In this document: positions 5,802 through 12,074 of the stretch, in pieces
Layout of the letters: the number at the start of each line of letters is the position of its first letter
How positions within the stretch are numbered: the stretch's first letter is position 1
Source: Candidatus Rokubacteria bacterium RIFCSPLOWO2_02_FULL_72_37
GTDB lineage: Bacteria; Methylomirabilota; Methylomirabilia; Rokubacteriales; CSP1-6
Length of the DNA stretch: 12,074 bases
NCBI GenBank assembly: GCA_001790315.1
Contig: MGCE01000088.1
Span: 1-12,074, forward strand
Direction: 5' to 3'
Position numbers and translations under genes: made by a program
Notes under the pieces: generated by a model
The model's database searches: none
Told to the model about the DNA's origin: nothing
What the model saw: the letters and a program-made list of their open reading frames with translations, nothing else

Positions 5802-7136
5802 CTAGTTCCCTGCCACCACCATGCGGCCGATCCTGAGCGTGGGCGACGCGGTGCGGTCGCGCAGCGCCAGATCGTTGCCGACGCCGTCGATCGCCGCGAA
5901 CATCTCGAGCAGATTGCCCGCCACCGTGACCTCCTCGACCGGGTACGCGAGCTCGCCGGCCTCGATCCAGAGCCCGGAGGCGCCACGCGAGTAGTCACCG
6001 GTCACGCCGTTGACGCCGAAGCCGATCAGCTCGGTGACGTAGAGGCCGCGCCGGGTCGAACGGATCAGCTCGTCCGGTGACGCGGCCCCGGGCAGGAGCA
6101 TCAGGTTGGTGGTCCCGACCGTCACGCCGGCGCCATCGCGGGCGGCGTGGTGCGTCGAGGCGAGCCCCAGCTTCCTCGCGCTGTACGTGTCCAGGAGGTA
6201 GGACACGAGAACGCCGTCCTGCACGAGCGGGGTCCGGCGCGTCGGGAGCCCCTCGCCGTCGAAGGGCCGGGACCCCAGCGCGCCCGGAATGGTGCCGTCG
6301 TCCACGATCGTCACGGCGGGAGCCGCGATCTTCGCGCCGAGCCGGTCGAGCAGGAACGAGGCGCGCCGGTAGAGGCTCGGTCCGCTCGCCGCGCCCGCGA
6401 TCGCCCGAACGAGGCTCGCTGCGGTCTCCGGATCGAAGATCACGGGCACCTCGGTGGTCTTCACCTTCCGCGCGCCGAGACGCCGGAGCGCACGAGCCGC
6501 GGCGGTGCGGCCCACTGCGGCAGGGTCCTCGAGGGCCGCGCGCACGCGCGCCGACGAGTACCAGTAGTCGCGCTGCATCTCGCCGTGCTCCGCGGCGACG
6601 GGCGTTACGTTCAGACCGAACGCCGTGGTCGCGTAGCCCCGCAGGGAGCCGTGCGACGTCGCGTAGGCGTAGCGCGCTCGCCGGTCCGAGCACTCCGCGC
6701 CCTCCGAGTTGGTGATCCGCGGGTCGGCGGCCAGCGCCGCGGCCTCGCAGGCGCGCGCAGCCTCGATCCGCGTCTCGGGCGCGGTCTCCCCGGTGGTGTC
6801 CTCGAGGCCGAGATCGGGCACCTCCCCGATCAGCGTAGCCGGGTCGGGCAGGCCGGCGTGTGGATCCTCGGCCGTCGCGCGGGCGAGGCTCGTCGCCTCC
6901 TCGACGACGCGCTCGAGAGACTCGCGGGAGAGATCGGAGGTGGACGCGGCGGCGGAGGCGCGGCCCACGAAGACACGGAGCGAGAGCCTCTGCTGCCGCG
7001 CGTGGGTCACGGTCTCGACCTCGCCGAGGCGGACCGACGCGCTCCCGTGGCTGTCCTCGACGAGATAGCCGTCCGCCGCGGTCGCGCCGAGACGGGTGGC
7101 GCGCGCCAGCGCCGAGACCAGCAGGTCCGGGTTCAT
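5802..7136 (-). CDS. pmbA: Metalloprotease TldE/PmbA subunit
   Basis: At 444 residues this is close to E. coli PmbA (450). It is the non-catalytic partner of TldD in a heterodimeric cytosolic protease that trims unfolded peptides, finishes microcin B17 and helps degrade CcdA-type antitoxins in E. coli. Family landmarks are VDDGTIPG and the FDGEGLPTRRTPLVQDGVL stretch in the middle, and GVTGDYSRGASG at 377-388 followed by YPVEEVTVAGNL. It lacks the HExxxH of TldD, as expected. The N-terminal half is the usual ligand-channel domain. The ATG overlaps the tldD stop (ATGA), so the subunits are translationally coupled, which suits a 1:1 complex. Confidence 0.93.
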   Translation of the reverse strand: MNPDLLVSALARATRLGATAADGYLVEDSHGSASVRLGEVETVTHARQQRLSLRVFVGRASAAASTSDLSRESLERVVEEATSLARATAEDPHAGLPDPATLIGEVPDLGLEDTTGETAPETRIEAARACEAAALAADPRITNSEGAECSDRRARYAYATSHGSLRGYATTAFGLNVTPVAAEHGEMQRDYWYSSARVRAALEDPAAVGRTAAARALRRLGARKVKTTEVPVIFDPETAASLVRAIAGAASGPSLYRRASFLLDRLGAKIAAPAVTIVDDGTIPGALGSRPFDGEGLPTRRTPLVQDGVLVSYLLDTYSARKLGLASTHHAARDGAGVTVGTTNLMLLPGAASPDELIRSTRRGLYVTELIGFGVNGVTGDYSRGASGLWIEAGELAYPVEEVTVAGNLLEMFAAIDGVGNDLALRDRTASPTLRIGRMVVAGN

Positions 7137-8587
7137 GGCAGCGGCGCGGTGCCGCCGACGGTCATGTCGTCGATGCGGATCGTGGGCAGCCCGACGCCCA
7201 CGGGCACGGACTGCCCGTCCTTGCCGCAGGTCCCCACGCCCTCGTCGAGGGCGAGGTCGCGCCCGACGCGCGTCACCCGCGTGAGCGCCTCCGGGCCCGC
7301 GCCGATGAGGGACGCCCCCTTGACCGGCACGGTCACCCGCCCGTCCTCGATCAGCCAGGCCTCGTTCGCCGAGAAGACGAACTTGCCGTTCGTGATGTCC
7401 ACCTGACCGCCGCCGAACGTGACCGCGTAGAGCCCCCGCTTGACCGATCGCAGGATGTCCTCCGGGTCGTCCTCGCCCGCCAGCATGAACGTGTTGGTCA
7501 TGCGCGGCATGGCCGGGTGCGCGTACGACTCCCGCCGGCCGTTGCCCGTCGGCCGCATGCCCATCAGACGCGCATTGAGCCGGTCCTGCATGTAGCCGAC
7601 GAGCACGCCCTTCTCGATCAGCACGGTGCGCCCGGTCGGCGTGCCCTCGTCGTCCACGTTGAGCGAGCCCCGCCGGTTCGGGATCGTGCCGTCGTCCACG
7701 ACGCTGACCAGCTCGGAGGCGACCTTCTGGCCCAGGCGCCCCGAGAACGCCGAGGTCCCCTTGCGGTTGAAGTCGCCTTCGAGCCCGTGGCCGACGGCCT
7801 CGTGCAGCAGGATGCCGGGCCAGCCCGGCGCCAGCACGACCGTGGTCGCGCCCGCGGGCGCGTCCACCGCCGAGAGCTTGAGCGTCGCCTGGCGCGCGGC
7901 CTCGGCGGCGTAGCGACGCCAGCGCGCGCCCTCGAGGAACCAGTCGAACGCCACGCGGCCGCCGCCGCCGTGCGAGCCGATCTCGCGTCGGCCGTTGTCC
8001 TCGGCGATCACCGTGACGTTGAGCCGCGTGAGGGGGCGCACGTCGCCCACCGTGAAGCCCGAGGCCGTCGCGATCAGCATCACGACCTCCTCGCTCGTGA
8101 GCGAGACGATCACCTGACGCACGCGGGGATCGGCCGCGCGCGCCGCCCCGTCGAGCTGGCGCAGCAGGTCGAGCTTGCGCGCGAGGTCGGCCGCGATGGG
8201 CGGCTCGGCGAGCGCGTAGAGATCGTGGGGTCGGCCGCGCGAGGGCACCGCGATGGTGCCGGAGGTCGCGGCGCGGTCGGCGATCGCGCGTGCCTGTCGG
8301 GCCGCCTCGTCCAGGTTCGAGATCGAGATGTCGTCGGTGTGGGCGTACCCGGTCCGCGCCCCGGCCTGTGCGCGGACCCCGGCCCCCTGGCTCACGTGCC
8401 GAGAGGCTTTTTTGACTGTACTCTCTTCGAGTTGCAACTCCTCGTTGATACAGTACTCGAGGTAGATGTCCGCGTCGTCGACCTTGCCGAGGAGGTTCGT
8501 GCCGAGGACGCGATCGAGCAGCGAGGAGGTGACGTTGAAGCGATCGGCGAAGAAGCTCTCAGGACGCGCGCGAGCGAGATCTCTCAT
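7133..8587 (-). CDS. tldD: Metalloprotease TldD
   Basis: This 484-residue catalytic subunit of the TldD/TldE protease has the zinc motif H262-E-A-V-G-H267 (HExxxH) and a distal GTCGKDGQ with Cys454, matching the metal-ligand arrangement and length of E. coli TldD (481). Conserved blocks GTSAFSG, VDDGTIPNRRGS and DEGTPT follow the zinc site. The N-terminal domain (about 1-235) forms the tunnel through which unfolded peptides reach the site. ATG 8587 was chosen because it gives the family length; it has GGGAG ten bases upstream. An in-frame ATG at 8671 would add 28 residues without family similarity. It is the first gene of a six-gene operon whose other members are also hydrolases. Confidence 0.95.
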   Translation of the reverse strand: MRDLARARPESFFADRFNVTSSLLDRVLGTNLLGKVDDADIYLEYCINEELQLEESTVKKASRHVSQGAGVRAQAGARTGYAHTDDISISNLDEAARQARAIADRAATSGTIAVPSRGRPHDLYALAEPPIAADLARKLDLLRQLDGAARAADPRVRQVIVSLTSEEVVMLIATASGFTVGDVRPLTRLNVTVIAEDNGRREIGSHGGGGRVAFDWFLEGARWRRYAAEAARQATLKLSAVDAPAGATTVVLAPGWPGILLHEAVGHGLEGDFNRKGTSAFSGRLGQKVASELVSVVDDGTIPNRRGSLNVDDEGTPTGRTVLIEKGVLVGYMQDRLNARLMGMRPTGNGRRESYAHPAMPRMTNTFMLAGEDDPEDILRSVKRGLYAVTFGGGQVDITNGKFVFSANEAWLIEDGRVTVPVKGASLIGAGPEALTRVTRVGRDLALDEGVGTCGKDGQSVPVGVGLPTIRIDDMTVGGTAPLP

Positions 8588-8689
8588 TCGTTCAAGGCTC
8601 CCGGGGGGCCTTCGGAGGGCTCCAATCCTATCGTGGTGAATGCCCGACCCCAAGTTTTTTGACGCCCTCATTGTACCTGGCCGTCACGC
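8588..8689. other. Gap upstream of tldD, probable promoter region
   Basis: No gene is supported here apart from the overlap with the start of the DapA remnant. On the minus strand a TACAAT at 8675-8670 could be the -10 of the tldD operon, giving a leader of about 75 bases; no good -35 is visible, so this is weak. A T6 run at 8655-8660 has no stem before it on either strand and is not called a terminator. Confidence 0.3.
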
Positions 8690-8893
8690 GTGAGATACGG
8701 CATGCCTTTCAGCGACTTCCGCGGCGTGTTCCCGCTCTTCCAGAAGCACTCGCTCGCCGCCTGCATCAAGGCGGGGCTCGAGCTGCAGGGCTTCGAGGTC
8801 GGCGACCCGATCCCGCCGCAGCTGCCGCTCGACGCCGCCGCGCGGCGGGCGATCGGCGACGCCCTGACGCGCGTCGGCGCCCTGTACCGCCGG
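8663..8893 (+). pseudogene. DapA-family (dihydrodipicolinate synthase-like) C-terminal remnant
   Basis: The translation around MPFSDFRGVFPLFQKHS, then KAGLELQGFEVGDPIPPQ and LPLDAAARRAIGDALTRVGAL, reads like the last two to three helices of a DHDPS/DapA-family aldolase or lyase, where a small/hydrophobic helix precedes a proline-rich P-P-x-x-P-L turn and a final helix. The N-terminal barrel, with its Schiff-base lysine and GxxGE motif, is absent, and a stop lies in frame just upstream at 8660-8662. It is therefore a truncated fragment of about 75 codons. It runs without a stop into transposase sequence, so its own stop has been lost. GTG 8690 could start translation, but a functional product is unlikely. 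Confidence 0.6.
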
Positions 8894-8936
8894 CGCCGCT
8901 GGCCGGGGAACGGGGTCGCTCCCTCATCGTCGATTC

Positions 8937-8970
8937 GAAGCCTGTCGGAGTATCGAGGCCCGCCACGGCG
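8937..8970 (+). repeat. 34-bp imperfect dispersed repeat, copy A
   Basis: It matches 1971-2004 at 27 of 34 positions in the same orientation. This copy lies between the DapA remnant and the IS91-like head, so it may mark an element boundary. The family is not recognised. Confidence 0.55.
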
Positions 8971-9046
8971 AGCATGGGCGCGCCGAGCCTTGCGGGGTGT
9001 GGGGCGTGTTGGGGGAGCTGAGGGGTGTGGGGGAGCTGCACCCGAG

Positions 9047-9127
9047 GTGAGCATCGCCGCCACGTGTCCGCCGCCGACCTATCAGCGCCGCCAGCCCGGG
9101 GGCTCGGTCCTGTACCGGACGCTCGCG
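9047..9127 (+). pseudogene. IS91-type transposase N-terminal scrap
   Basis: A GTG at 9047 opens a short segment containing PTYQRRQPGGSVLYRTLA. Pairs of arginines, a proline and S-V-L-Y-R are typical of the first residues of IS91-family transposases, just before their zinc-binding domain. The family should continue with a helix and cysteines; instead the sequence switches at about 9125-9130 to an IS66-type motif. It is preceded by a G/T-rich stretch (8996-9040) with two imperfect copies of GTGTGGGGGAGCTG. The assignment rests on a short motif. Confidence 0.45.
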
Positions 9128-9856
9128 GCCTTCACCGGCCGCCAGCACGCGGGCGAGAATCTCGCCGCCATCCTGGCTCAGCGCGCGGCCGACCTGGCGC
9201 CGCCGATCCAGATGTGCGACGCGCTTCCGACCAACACCGCGGGCGACTTCGACACGCTCCTCGCCAACTGCCTGGCCCATGCGCGCCGCCGCTTCGTTGA
9301 CGTGGTCGACCACTTCCCCGCGGAGGTCCGGCACGTCCTCGAAACCTTGCGCGAGGTCTACCGGACCGACGCCCGCGCGCGCGAGCGCGCGCTCTCACCC
9401 GAGGAGCGCCTGCACCTCCACCAGACCACGAGCGGCCCGCTGATGACGGGCCTCGAGACGTGGCTGCACCAGCAACTCGACGACCACCTGGTCGAGCCCA
9501 ACTCCGGCCTGGGCGCCGCAATCGCCTACATGCTCGAGCACTGGGCGCCGCTGACGCTCTTCCTGCGCGTGGCCGGCGCCCCGCTGGATAACAACGTCTG
9601 CGAGCGGGCGTTGAAGAAGGCGATCCTGCATCGGAAGAACGCCCTGTTCTACAAGACGCCCGCCGGCGCGCGCGTCGGCGACGTGTTCATCAGCCTCATC
9701 CACACCGCCGAGCTCAACGGCATCCCGCCCTTCGCGTACCTCGTCGCGCTCCAGCGGCACCATCAGGACGTCGCGCTCGCCCCCAGCGAGTGGCTGCCGT
9801 GGAACTACGAGGCGACGCTGACAGATCTCCGGGCGCGGGCGAGTCCGTCGCGCTGA
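9128..9856 (+). pseudogene. IS66-family transposase (TnpC), C-terminal half
   Basis: About 242 codons match the C-terminal half of IS66-family transposases, normally about 500 residues: FTGRQHAGENL, PPIQMCDAL, NCLAHARRRFVDV, VEPNSGLG, then DNNVCERALKKAI with the catalytic Glu codon at 9602-9604, RKNALFYKTPAGA, ISLIHTAELNG and the closing WLPWNYEATL. The N-terminal half, with its leucine zipper, zinc-binding region and first catalytic Asp, is missing, as are the accessory tnpA and tnpB genes, so it cannot transpose alone. The reading frame is clean to the stop at 9854, so the truncation may be recent. It is joined in frame to the IS91-like head. No IS66 terminal repeat is recognised after the stop. 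Confidence 0.88.
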
Positions 9857-9868
9857 GCCGCGCGGGTC

Positions 9869-9913
9869 CGGGTCAGCCTCGGCACACCGCTGGACCTGTC
9901 TCCTGACCCGATG
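9869..9913. repeat. Loose inverted repeat after the IS66 remnant
   Basis: CGGGTCAG followed about 24 bases later by CTGACCCG forms an 8-bp stem downstream of the transposase stop. No T-tract follows, so a standard terminator is not supported; it may be part of a degraded element end. Nothing else is seen between 9857 and 9985. Confidence 0.3.
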
Positions 9914-9985
9914 CGCGGGGTCTGCGCACCCTTGCCGGAAGGACACGAAGTTCGTTTATGGACATTCCTCGGCGACGCCGATGCG

Positions 9986-9994
9986 TGGTAGGTT
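9986..9994 (+). promoter_or_regulatory. Extended -10-like box for the aspartic protease
   Basis: TGGTAGGTT fits an extended -10 pattern (TGn plus TAnnTT) and ends six bases before the ATG at 10001, the same layout as the two promoters at the left edge. The box is weaker than TAGAAT. The intervening TCAGGC could alternatively be read as a poor ribosome-binding site. Confidence 0.35.
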
Positions 9995-10000
9995 TCAGGC

Positions 10001-10360
10001 ATGAGCACGTTCACGGTCGCGGCGACCCTGATCCATCCCGAGCATCGAGAGCGCTCCCTGGGTCTCGATCTCCTCGTCGACACCGGCGCGACCTATACGC
10101 TGCTTCCCGCCGAGGTCGTCGCCCGGTTGGAGCTCCCTACCCTGGAAGAGCGACTGGCAGAGCTGGCCAGCGGCGAACGGGTCGTCTACCGCGTGGGAGA
10201 AGTGCGGGTCAGACTGGGGGACAGGGAGCGGACGACGGTCTTCTTCGCTGGACCGCCAGGCTCTCGTGCGCTTCTGGGCGCCGTCACCCTCGAGGAGTTC
10301 GGTCTCGCCGCCGATCCGGTTCATCAGCGGCTCTTCCCCGTCCCGGCCCTGCTCGTCTGA
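10001..10360 (+). CDS. Retropepsin-like aspartic protease (clan AA)
   Basis: This 119-residue single-domain protein has the aspartic-protease signature LLVDTGATYTLLP, with Asp27-Thr28-Gly29, and the downstream hydrophobic-hydrophobic-Gly motif LLG at 91-93 (ALLGAVTLEEFGL). Size and layout match bacterial clan AA peptidases of the gag-pol-associated/retropepsin-like type, which must form homodimers to make an active site because each chain supplies one Asp. There is no signal peptide or membrane segment, so it is probably cytosolic. ATG 10001 is the only sensible start and lies directly after a -10-like box. It is an isolated plus-strand gene between two transposase remnants. The biological substrate is unknown; small proteases of this kind are sometimes encoded beside toxin-antitoxin or mobile genes, but no partner is visible. 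Confidence 0.8.
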   Translation: MSTFTVAATLIHPEHRERSLGLDLLVDTGATYTLLPAEVVARLELPTLEERLAELASGERVVYRVGEVRVRLGDRERTTVFFAGPPGSRALLGAVTLEEFGLAADPVHQRLFPVPALLV

Positions 10361-10379
10361 CCGGGCGGCTCCGTACGAT

Positions 10380-10505
10380 TCCTCGTCAGCTCGAGCCGCG
10401 GCGTTGCGTCGCCGTCTGCACTACGACAAGTGGCATCGACCGCACATGAGTCTCGACGGTCGCCCTCTGATCACCTGCTTCGTGGCCGGGACAACAGCCC
10501 CGGCT
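10380..10505 (+). pseudogene. Integrase-core (rve) transposase C-terminal scrap
   Basis: In the frame of codons at 10416 onward the translation reads LHYDKWHRPHMSLDGRPLI, a typical end of the rve integrase core in IS481/IS3-like transposases, where a tyrosine is followed by N/W-x-x-R-P-H-x-x-L-x-G-R-x-P. Nothing upstream in this frame resembles the rest of the domain, since the aspartic protease occupies it. It is a short leftover of an insertion sequence. It ends almost where the FAD-oxidoreductase remnant on the other strand ends (10506). Confidence 0.45.
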
Positions 10506-10823
10506 TCAGAAGATGTTCGCCTCGACCGCGCCGCCGCCGCACGCGAAGCGGCCGAGGGCCATCGGCGCGACGTCCATCGAGCGCGCCCGACCGTCCAGGA
10601 TCAGCTCCGCCATCAAGAGCCCGATCGCGGGGGCGTGCATGAAGCCGTGGCCCGAGAAACCGCAGGCCACGTAGAAGCCGGCGAGCCCCGGGGCCTCGGA
10701 CAGGATCCCATGGTAGTCCGGCGTGAGATCCCGCACCCCGGCGTAGGCGCGCATCACCCGCGCCTCGGCGAGCGGCGGAACACGGCGCGCCGCCGCCTCG
10801 AAGTGGGGGGTGTGGGGAGCCAT
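10506..10823 (-). pseudogene. DAO-family FAD-dependent oxidoreductase, C-terminal remnant
   Basis: The 105 codons from ATG 10823 carry the C-terminal signature of D-amino-acid-oxidase/sarcosine-oxidase-beta-like enzymes: RAYAGVRDLTPDYHGILSEA, then GLAGFYVACGFSGHGFM and APAIGLLMAELI. In intact enzymes of about 370-400 residues this region closes the FAD site and the substrate cavity. The N-terminal GxGxxG nucleotide-binding motif and all of the core are missing, so the fragment should be inactive. It lies 16 bases after the BtuF-like stop on the same strand and could be read through from it. The frame remains open upstream to 11009, but that part overlaps the BtuF-like gene and looks random. 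Confidence 0.75.
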
Positions 10824-10838
10824 ATCGGGGCCCCCCAC
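10803..10838. repeat. G/C-rich dyad over the FAD-remnant start
   Basis: GTGGGGGG (10803-10810) pairs with CCCCCCAC (10831-10838) around a 20-base loop that holds the ATG at 10823. It lies between the BtuF-like stop and the remnant. With no T-tract it is not a standard terminator, but the stem could attenuate transcription or hide the start. The left half shares GGTGTGGGG(G)AGC with the G-rich stretch near 9022. Confidence 0.5.
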
Positions 10839-10839
10839 G

Positions 10840-11646
10840 TCAGCAGGTGCGCGCCTGGTGGGTCTGGACGATCTCGTGCATGCGCCGGAGCCCGGCCAGG
10901 AGCGAAGGGCCCGGCACCAGGACGTCGGCGCCGTCGAGCTCGTGGATCTCACCGCGCGCGACCGCGGTGATCCGCTCCCATCCAGGTCGCGCGGCGATTT
11001 CGCCGACATCGACCGGCTTGCCGCACCACGAGGCCAGGATGATCTCGGGGTCGCGCGCGATCACCGCCTCGGGCGTGACGACGCGGCCCTGCGCGTCGCG
11101 TGCCTCGCGCAGCTCGGCGAACACGTCCCGGCCGCCGGCGATCTCGATCAGCTCGGAGACCCAGCGGATCCCCGCGATCAGCGGGTCGGGCCACTCCTCG
11201 AACCAGACGCGCGGCCGGTCGGGCCAGACCGACGAGTACTCGCGGACCTGTCGGATCTCGTCGCGCATGTCCTGCACGAGCGCACGCGCCGCAGGCTCGC
11301 AGCCGAGCGCGCCGCCGATCACGAGGACCGCCTGGAGCACCTCGTCGAGCGAGCGCTGGTTGGTGCACAGCACGGCGACGCCGGCGCCGATCAGGTCGCG
11401 CACGACGTCCTTCTGGAGGTCGGAGAACGCCAGCACGAGGTCGGGCGCGAGGGCGAGGATCCGGTCCACGCGGAACGTCGTGAAGCCGCCGACGCGCGCC
11501 TTCTCGCGCGCGGCCTCGGGCCGACGCGCCGTGCCGGGGACGCCGACGACGCGCGCGCCCGCGCCGATCAGGTGGGCGATCTCCGCGGTCTCCGCGGTCA
11601 GGCAGACGATCCGCTGCGGGAACTGGGCGCTCGCCAGGCCGTACAC
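10840..11646 (-). CDS. BtuF-like cobalamin/iron-chelate substrate-binding protein, no signal peptide
   Basis: This 268-residue two-lobed periplasmic-binding-protein fold of the BtuF/FepB type begins almost at once with PQRIVCLTAETAEIAHLIGAG (first strand and helix). It continues with RILALAPDLVLAF, the interdomain helix, WFEEWPDPLIAG at 148-159, ELIEIAGGRDVF and DPEIILASW. Family members bind vitamin B12, haem or ferric siderophores and pass them to an ABC permease. Here no signal peptide or lipobox precedes the first strand and no permease or ATPase is adjacent, so either the true 5' end has been lost or the protein works in the cytosol. The GTG at 11646 lies one base after the stop of the M20 gene, with GAGGG shortly upstream, arguing for translational coupling. 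The ligand cannot be told from the sequence. Confidence 0.8.
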   Translation of the reverse strand: MYGLASAQFPQRIVCLTAETAEIAHLIGAGARVVGVPGTARRPEAAREKARVGGFTTFRVDRILALAPDLVLAFSDLQKDVVRDLIGAGVAVLCTNQRSLDEVLQAVLVIGGALGCEPAARALVQDMRDEIRQVREYSSVWPDRPRVWFEEWPDPLIAGIRWVSELIEIAGGRDVFAELREARDAQGRVVTPEAVIARDPEIILASWCGKPVDVGEIAARPGWERITAVARGEIHELDGADVLVPGPSLLAGLRRMHEIVQTHQARTC

Positions 11647-11647
11647 G

Positions 11648-12074
11648 CTACTTGCCCTCGTAGACCTCGCGCGCGGCGATGCCGCGCTGGAAGGCGAGGT
11701 ACTGCTCGCGGGTCATCGGCGGCTTGGCCTGCGCGAGCACCTCCCGGGCCTTGGCGGCGCCGTCGGCGAGCATGTCCACGACCATCGCGGCGAGCGCCTT
11801 GGCGGCCACCAGGTACGCCAGCGGCTTGTCCACGATCCGGTAATCGGCGCCGTGGCCCGTCCCCGTCGCGCCGCCCACGTACGGGTGGAGCACCGGCATC
11901 ACCATCGAGAGGTCGCCCATGTCGGTCGAGCCCGTGCGGTGGCCGATCTGCCGGTAGTGCTCCTCGCCGACCAGTCTCAGAGCGTTCTCCCGGTAGCACC
12001 GGGCCATGAGCGGGTCGCACGTCATCGGCATGTAGCCGGGCAGCGTCTCGATCTCGACCGTCGCCCCGAGCGCC
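11648..12074 (-). CDS. M20-family amidohydrolase, AbgB-like, C-terminal part (partial)
   Basis: The visible 141 codons run off the right edge, so the N-terminal metal-binding residues are outside the window. What remains is the C-terminal catalytic end: VEIETLPGYMPM, then GSTDMGDLSMVMP and HPYVGGATGTGHGADYRIVDK, typical of M20D-type amidohydrolases related to p-aminobenzoyl-glutamate hydrolase subunit B (AbgB). In these, GSTDxGDxS and a late histidine complete the binuclear metal site. They release an acyl or aryl group from an amino acid amide in the cytosol. An unusual tail of about 40 residues (ADGAAKAREVLAQ to the end) follows the last family helix. The stop lies one base before the BtuF-like GTG. 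Confidence 0.82.
   Translation of the reverse strand, partial: ALGATVEIETLPGYMPMTCDPLMARCYRENALRLVGEEHYRQIGHRTGSTDMGDLSMVMPVLHPYVGGATGTGHGADYRIVDKPLAYLVAAKALAAMVVDMLADGAAKAREVLAQAKPPMTREQYLAFQRGIAAREVYEGK

Noticed and set aside
6147..8662. Long plus-strand open frames (419 and 600 codons) opposite pmbA and tldD
   Set aside because: Arg/Gly-rich without motifs, while the minus strand encodes clear TldE and TldD with correct lengths and active-site residues.
8645..8665. A possible rho-independent terminator at the T6 run
   Set aside because: No G/C-rich stem precedes the T-tract on either strand.
10810..12009. A 399-codon open frame on the plus strand
   Set aside because: It is antisense to the BtuF-like and M20 genes, which carry clear family motifs; its composition is that of a shadow frame.
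1..12074. CRISPR array, tRNA or rRNA genes
   Set aside because: No regularly spaced direct repeats and no cloverleaf or rRNA-like segments were seen by reading both strands; a tRNAscan or Infernal run was not possible.

Overview
This is a very GC-rich window (roughly 70% G+C by eye) with dense, overlapping genes, frequent GTG starts and TAGAAT-like -10 boxes lying almost on the start codons. That fits a high-GC soil or subsurface bacterium. The gene mix loosely suggests a Rokubacteria/Methylomirabilota-like or proteobacterial lineage, but that is a guess and no marker here fixes the taxon.

Left edge to about 1.7 kb: two divergent transcription units start within the first 130 bases. The minus-strand unit is only a 13-codon stub that resembles a CinA/MoaB-type molybdopterin-binding protein. 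The plus-strand unit is a FabL-like enoyl-ACP reductase (Tyr-x6-Lys active site) whose stop overlaps the start of uppP, the undecaprenyl-diphosphate phosphatase. The pair links fatty-acid synthesis to the recycling of the cell-wall lipid carrier.

1.72-2.0 kb: a 240-bp MITE-like element with long inverted repeats sits exactly in the uppP stop codon and restores it. Next to it is a 34-bp sequence that recurs imperfectly near 8.95 kb.

2.0-8.6 kb: a compact six-gene minus-strand operon runs in the order tldD, pmbA/tldE, tatD, an alpha/beta hydrolase, a PepT-like M20 peptidase and a COG3964-type amidohydrolase. Three of the five junctions are 4-bp start/stop overlaps. All six products are hydrolases, and together they look like a cytosolic peptide/amide degradation set built around the TldD/TldE metalloprotease.

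8.66-10.82 kb: a scrapyard. It holds the 3' end of a DapA-family gene, an IS91-type transposase head and an IS66-type transposase C-terminal half, all joined in one open frame. After these come a small intact retropepsin-like aspartic protease, a scrap of an rve-type integrase and the last 105 codons of a DAO-family FAD oxidoreductase.

10.84-12.07 kb: a minus-strand pair, an AbgB-like M20 amidohydrolase (cut by the window edge) followed one base later by a BtuF-like cobalamin/metal-chelate-binding protein without a visible signal peptide. No tRNA, rRNA, CRISPR array or phage module was found. The most unusual points are the stop-codon-regenerating MITE, the three-part chimeric ORF, the paired leaderless promoters and the six-hydrolase operon.
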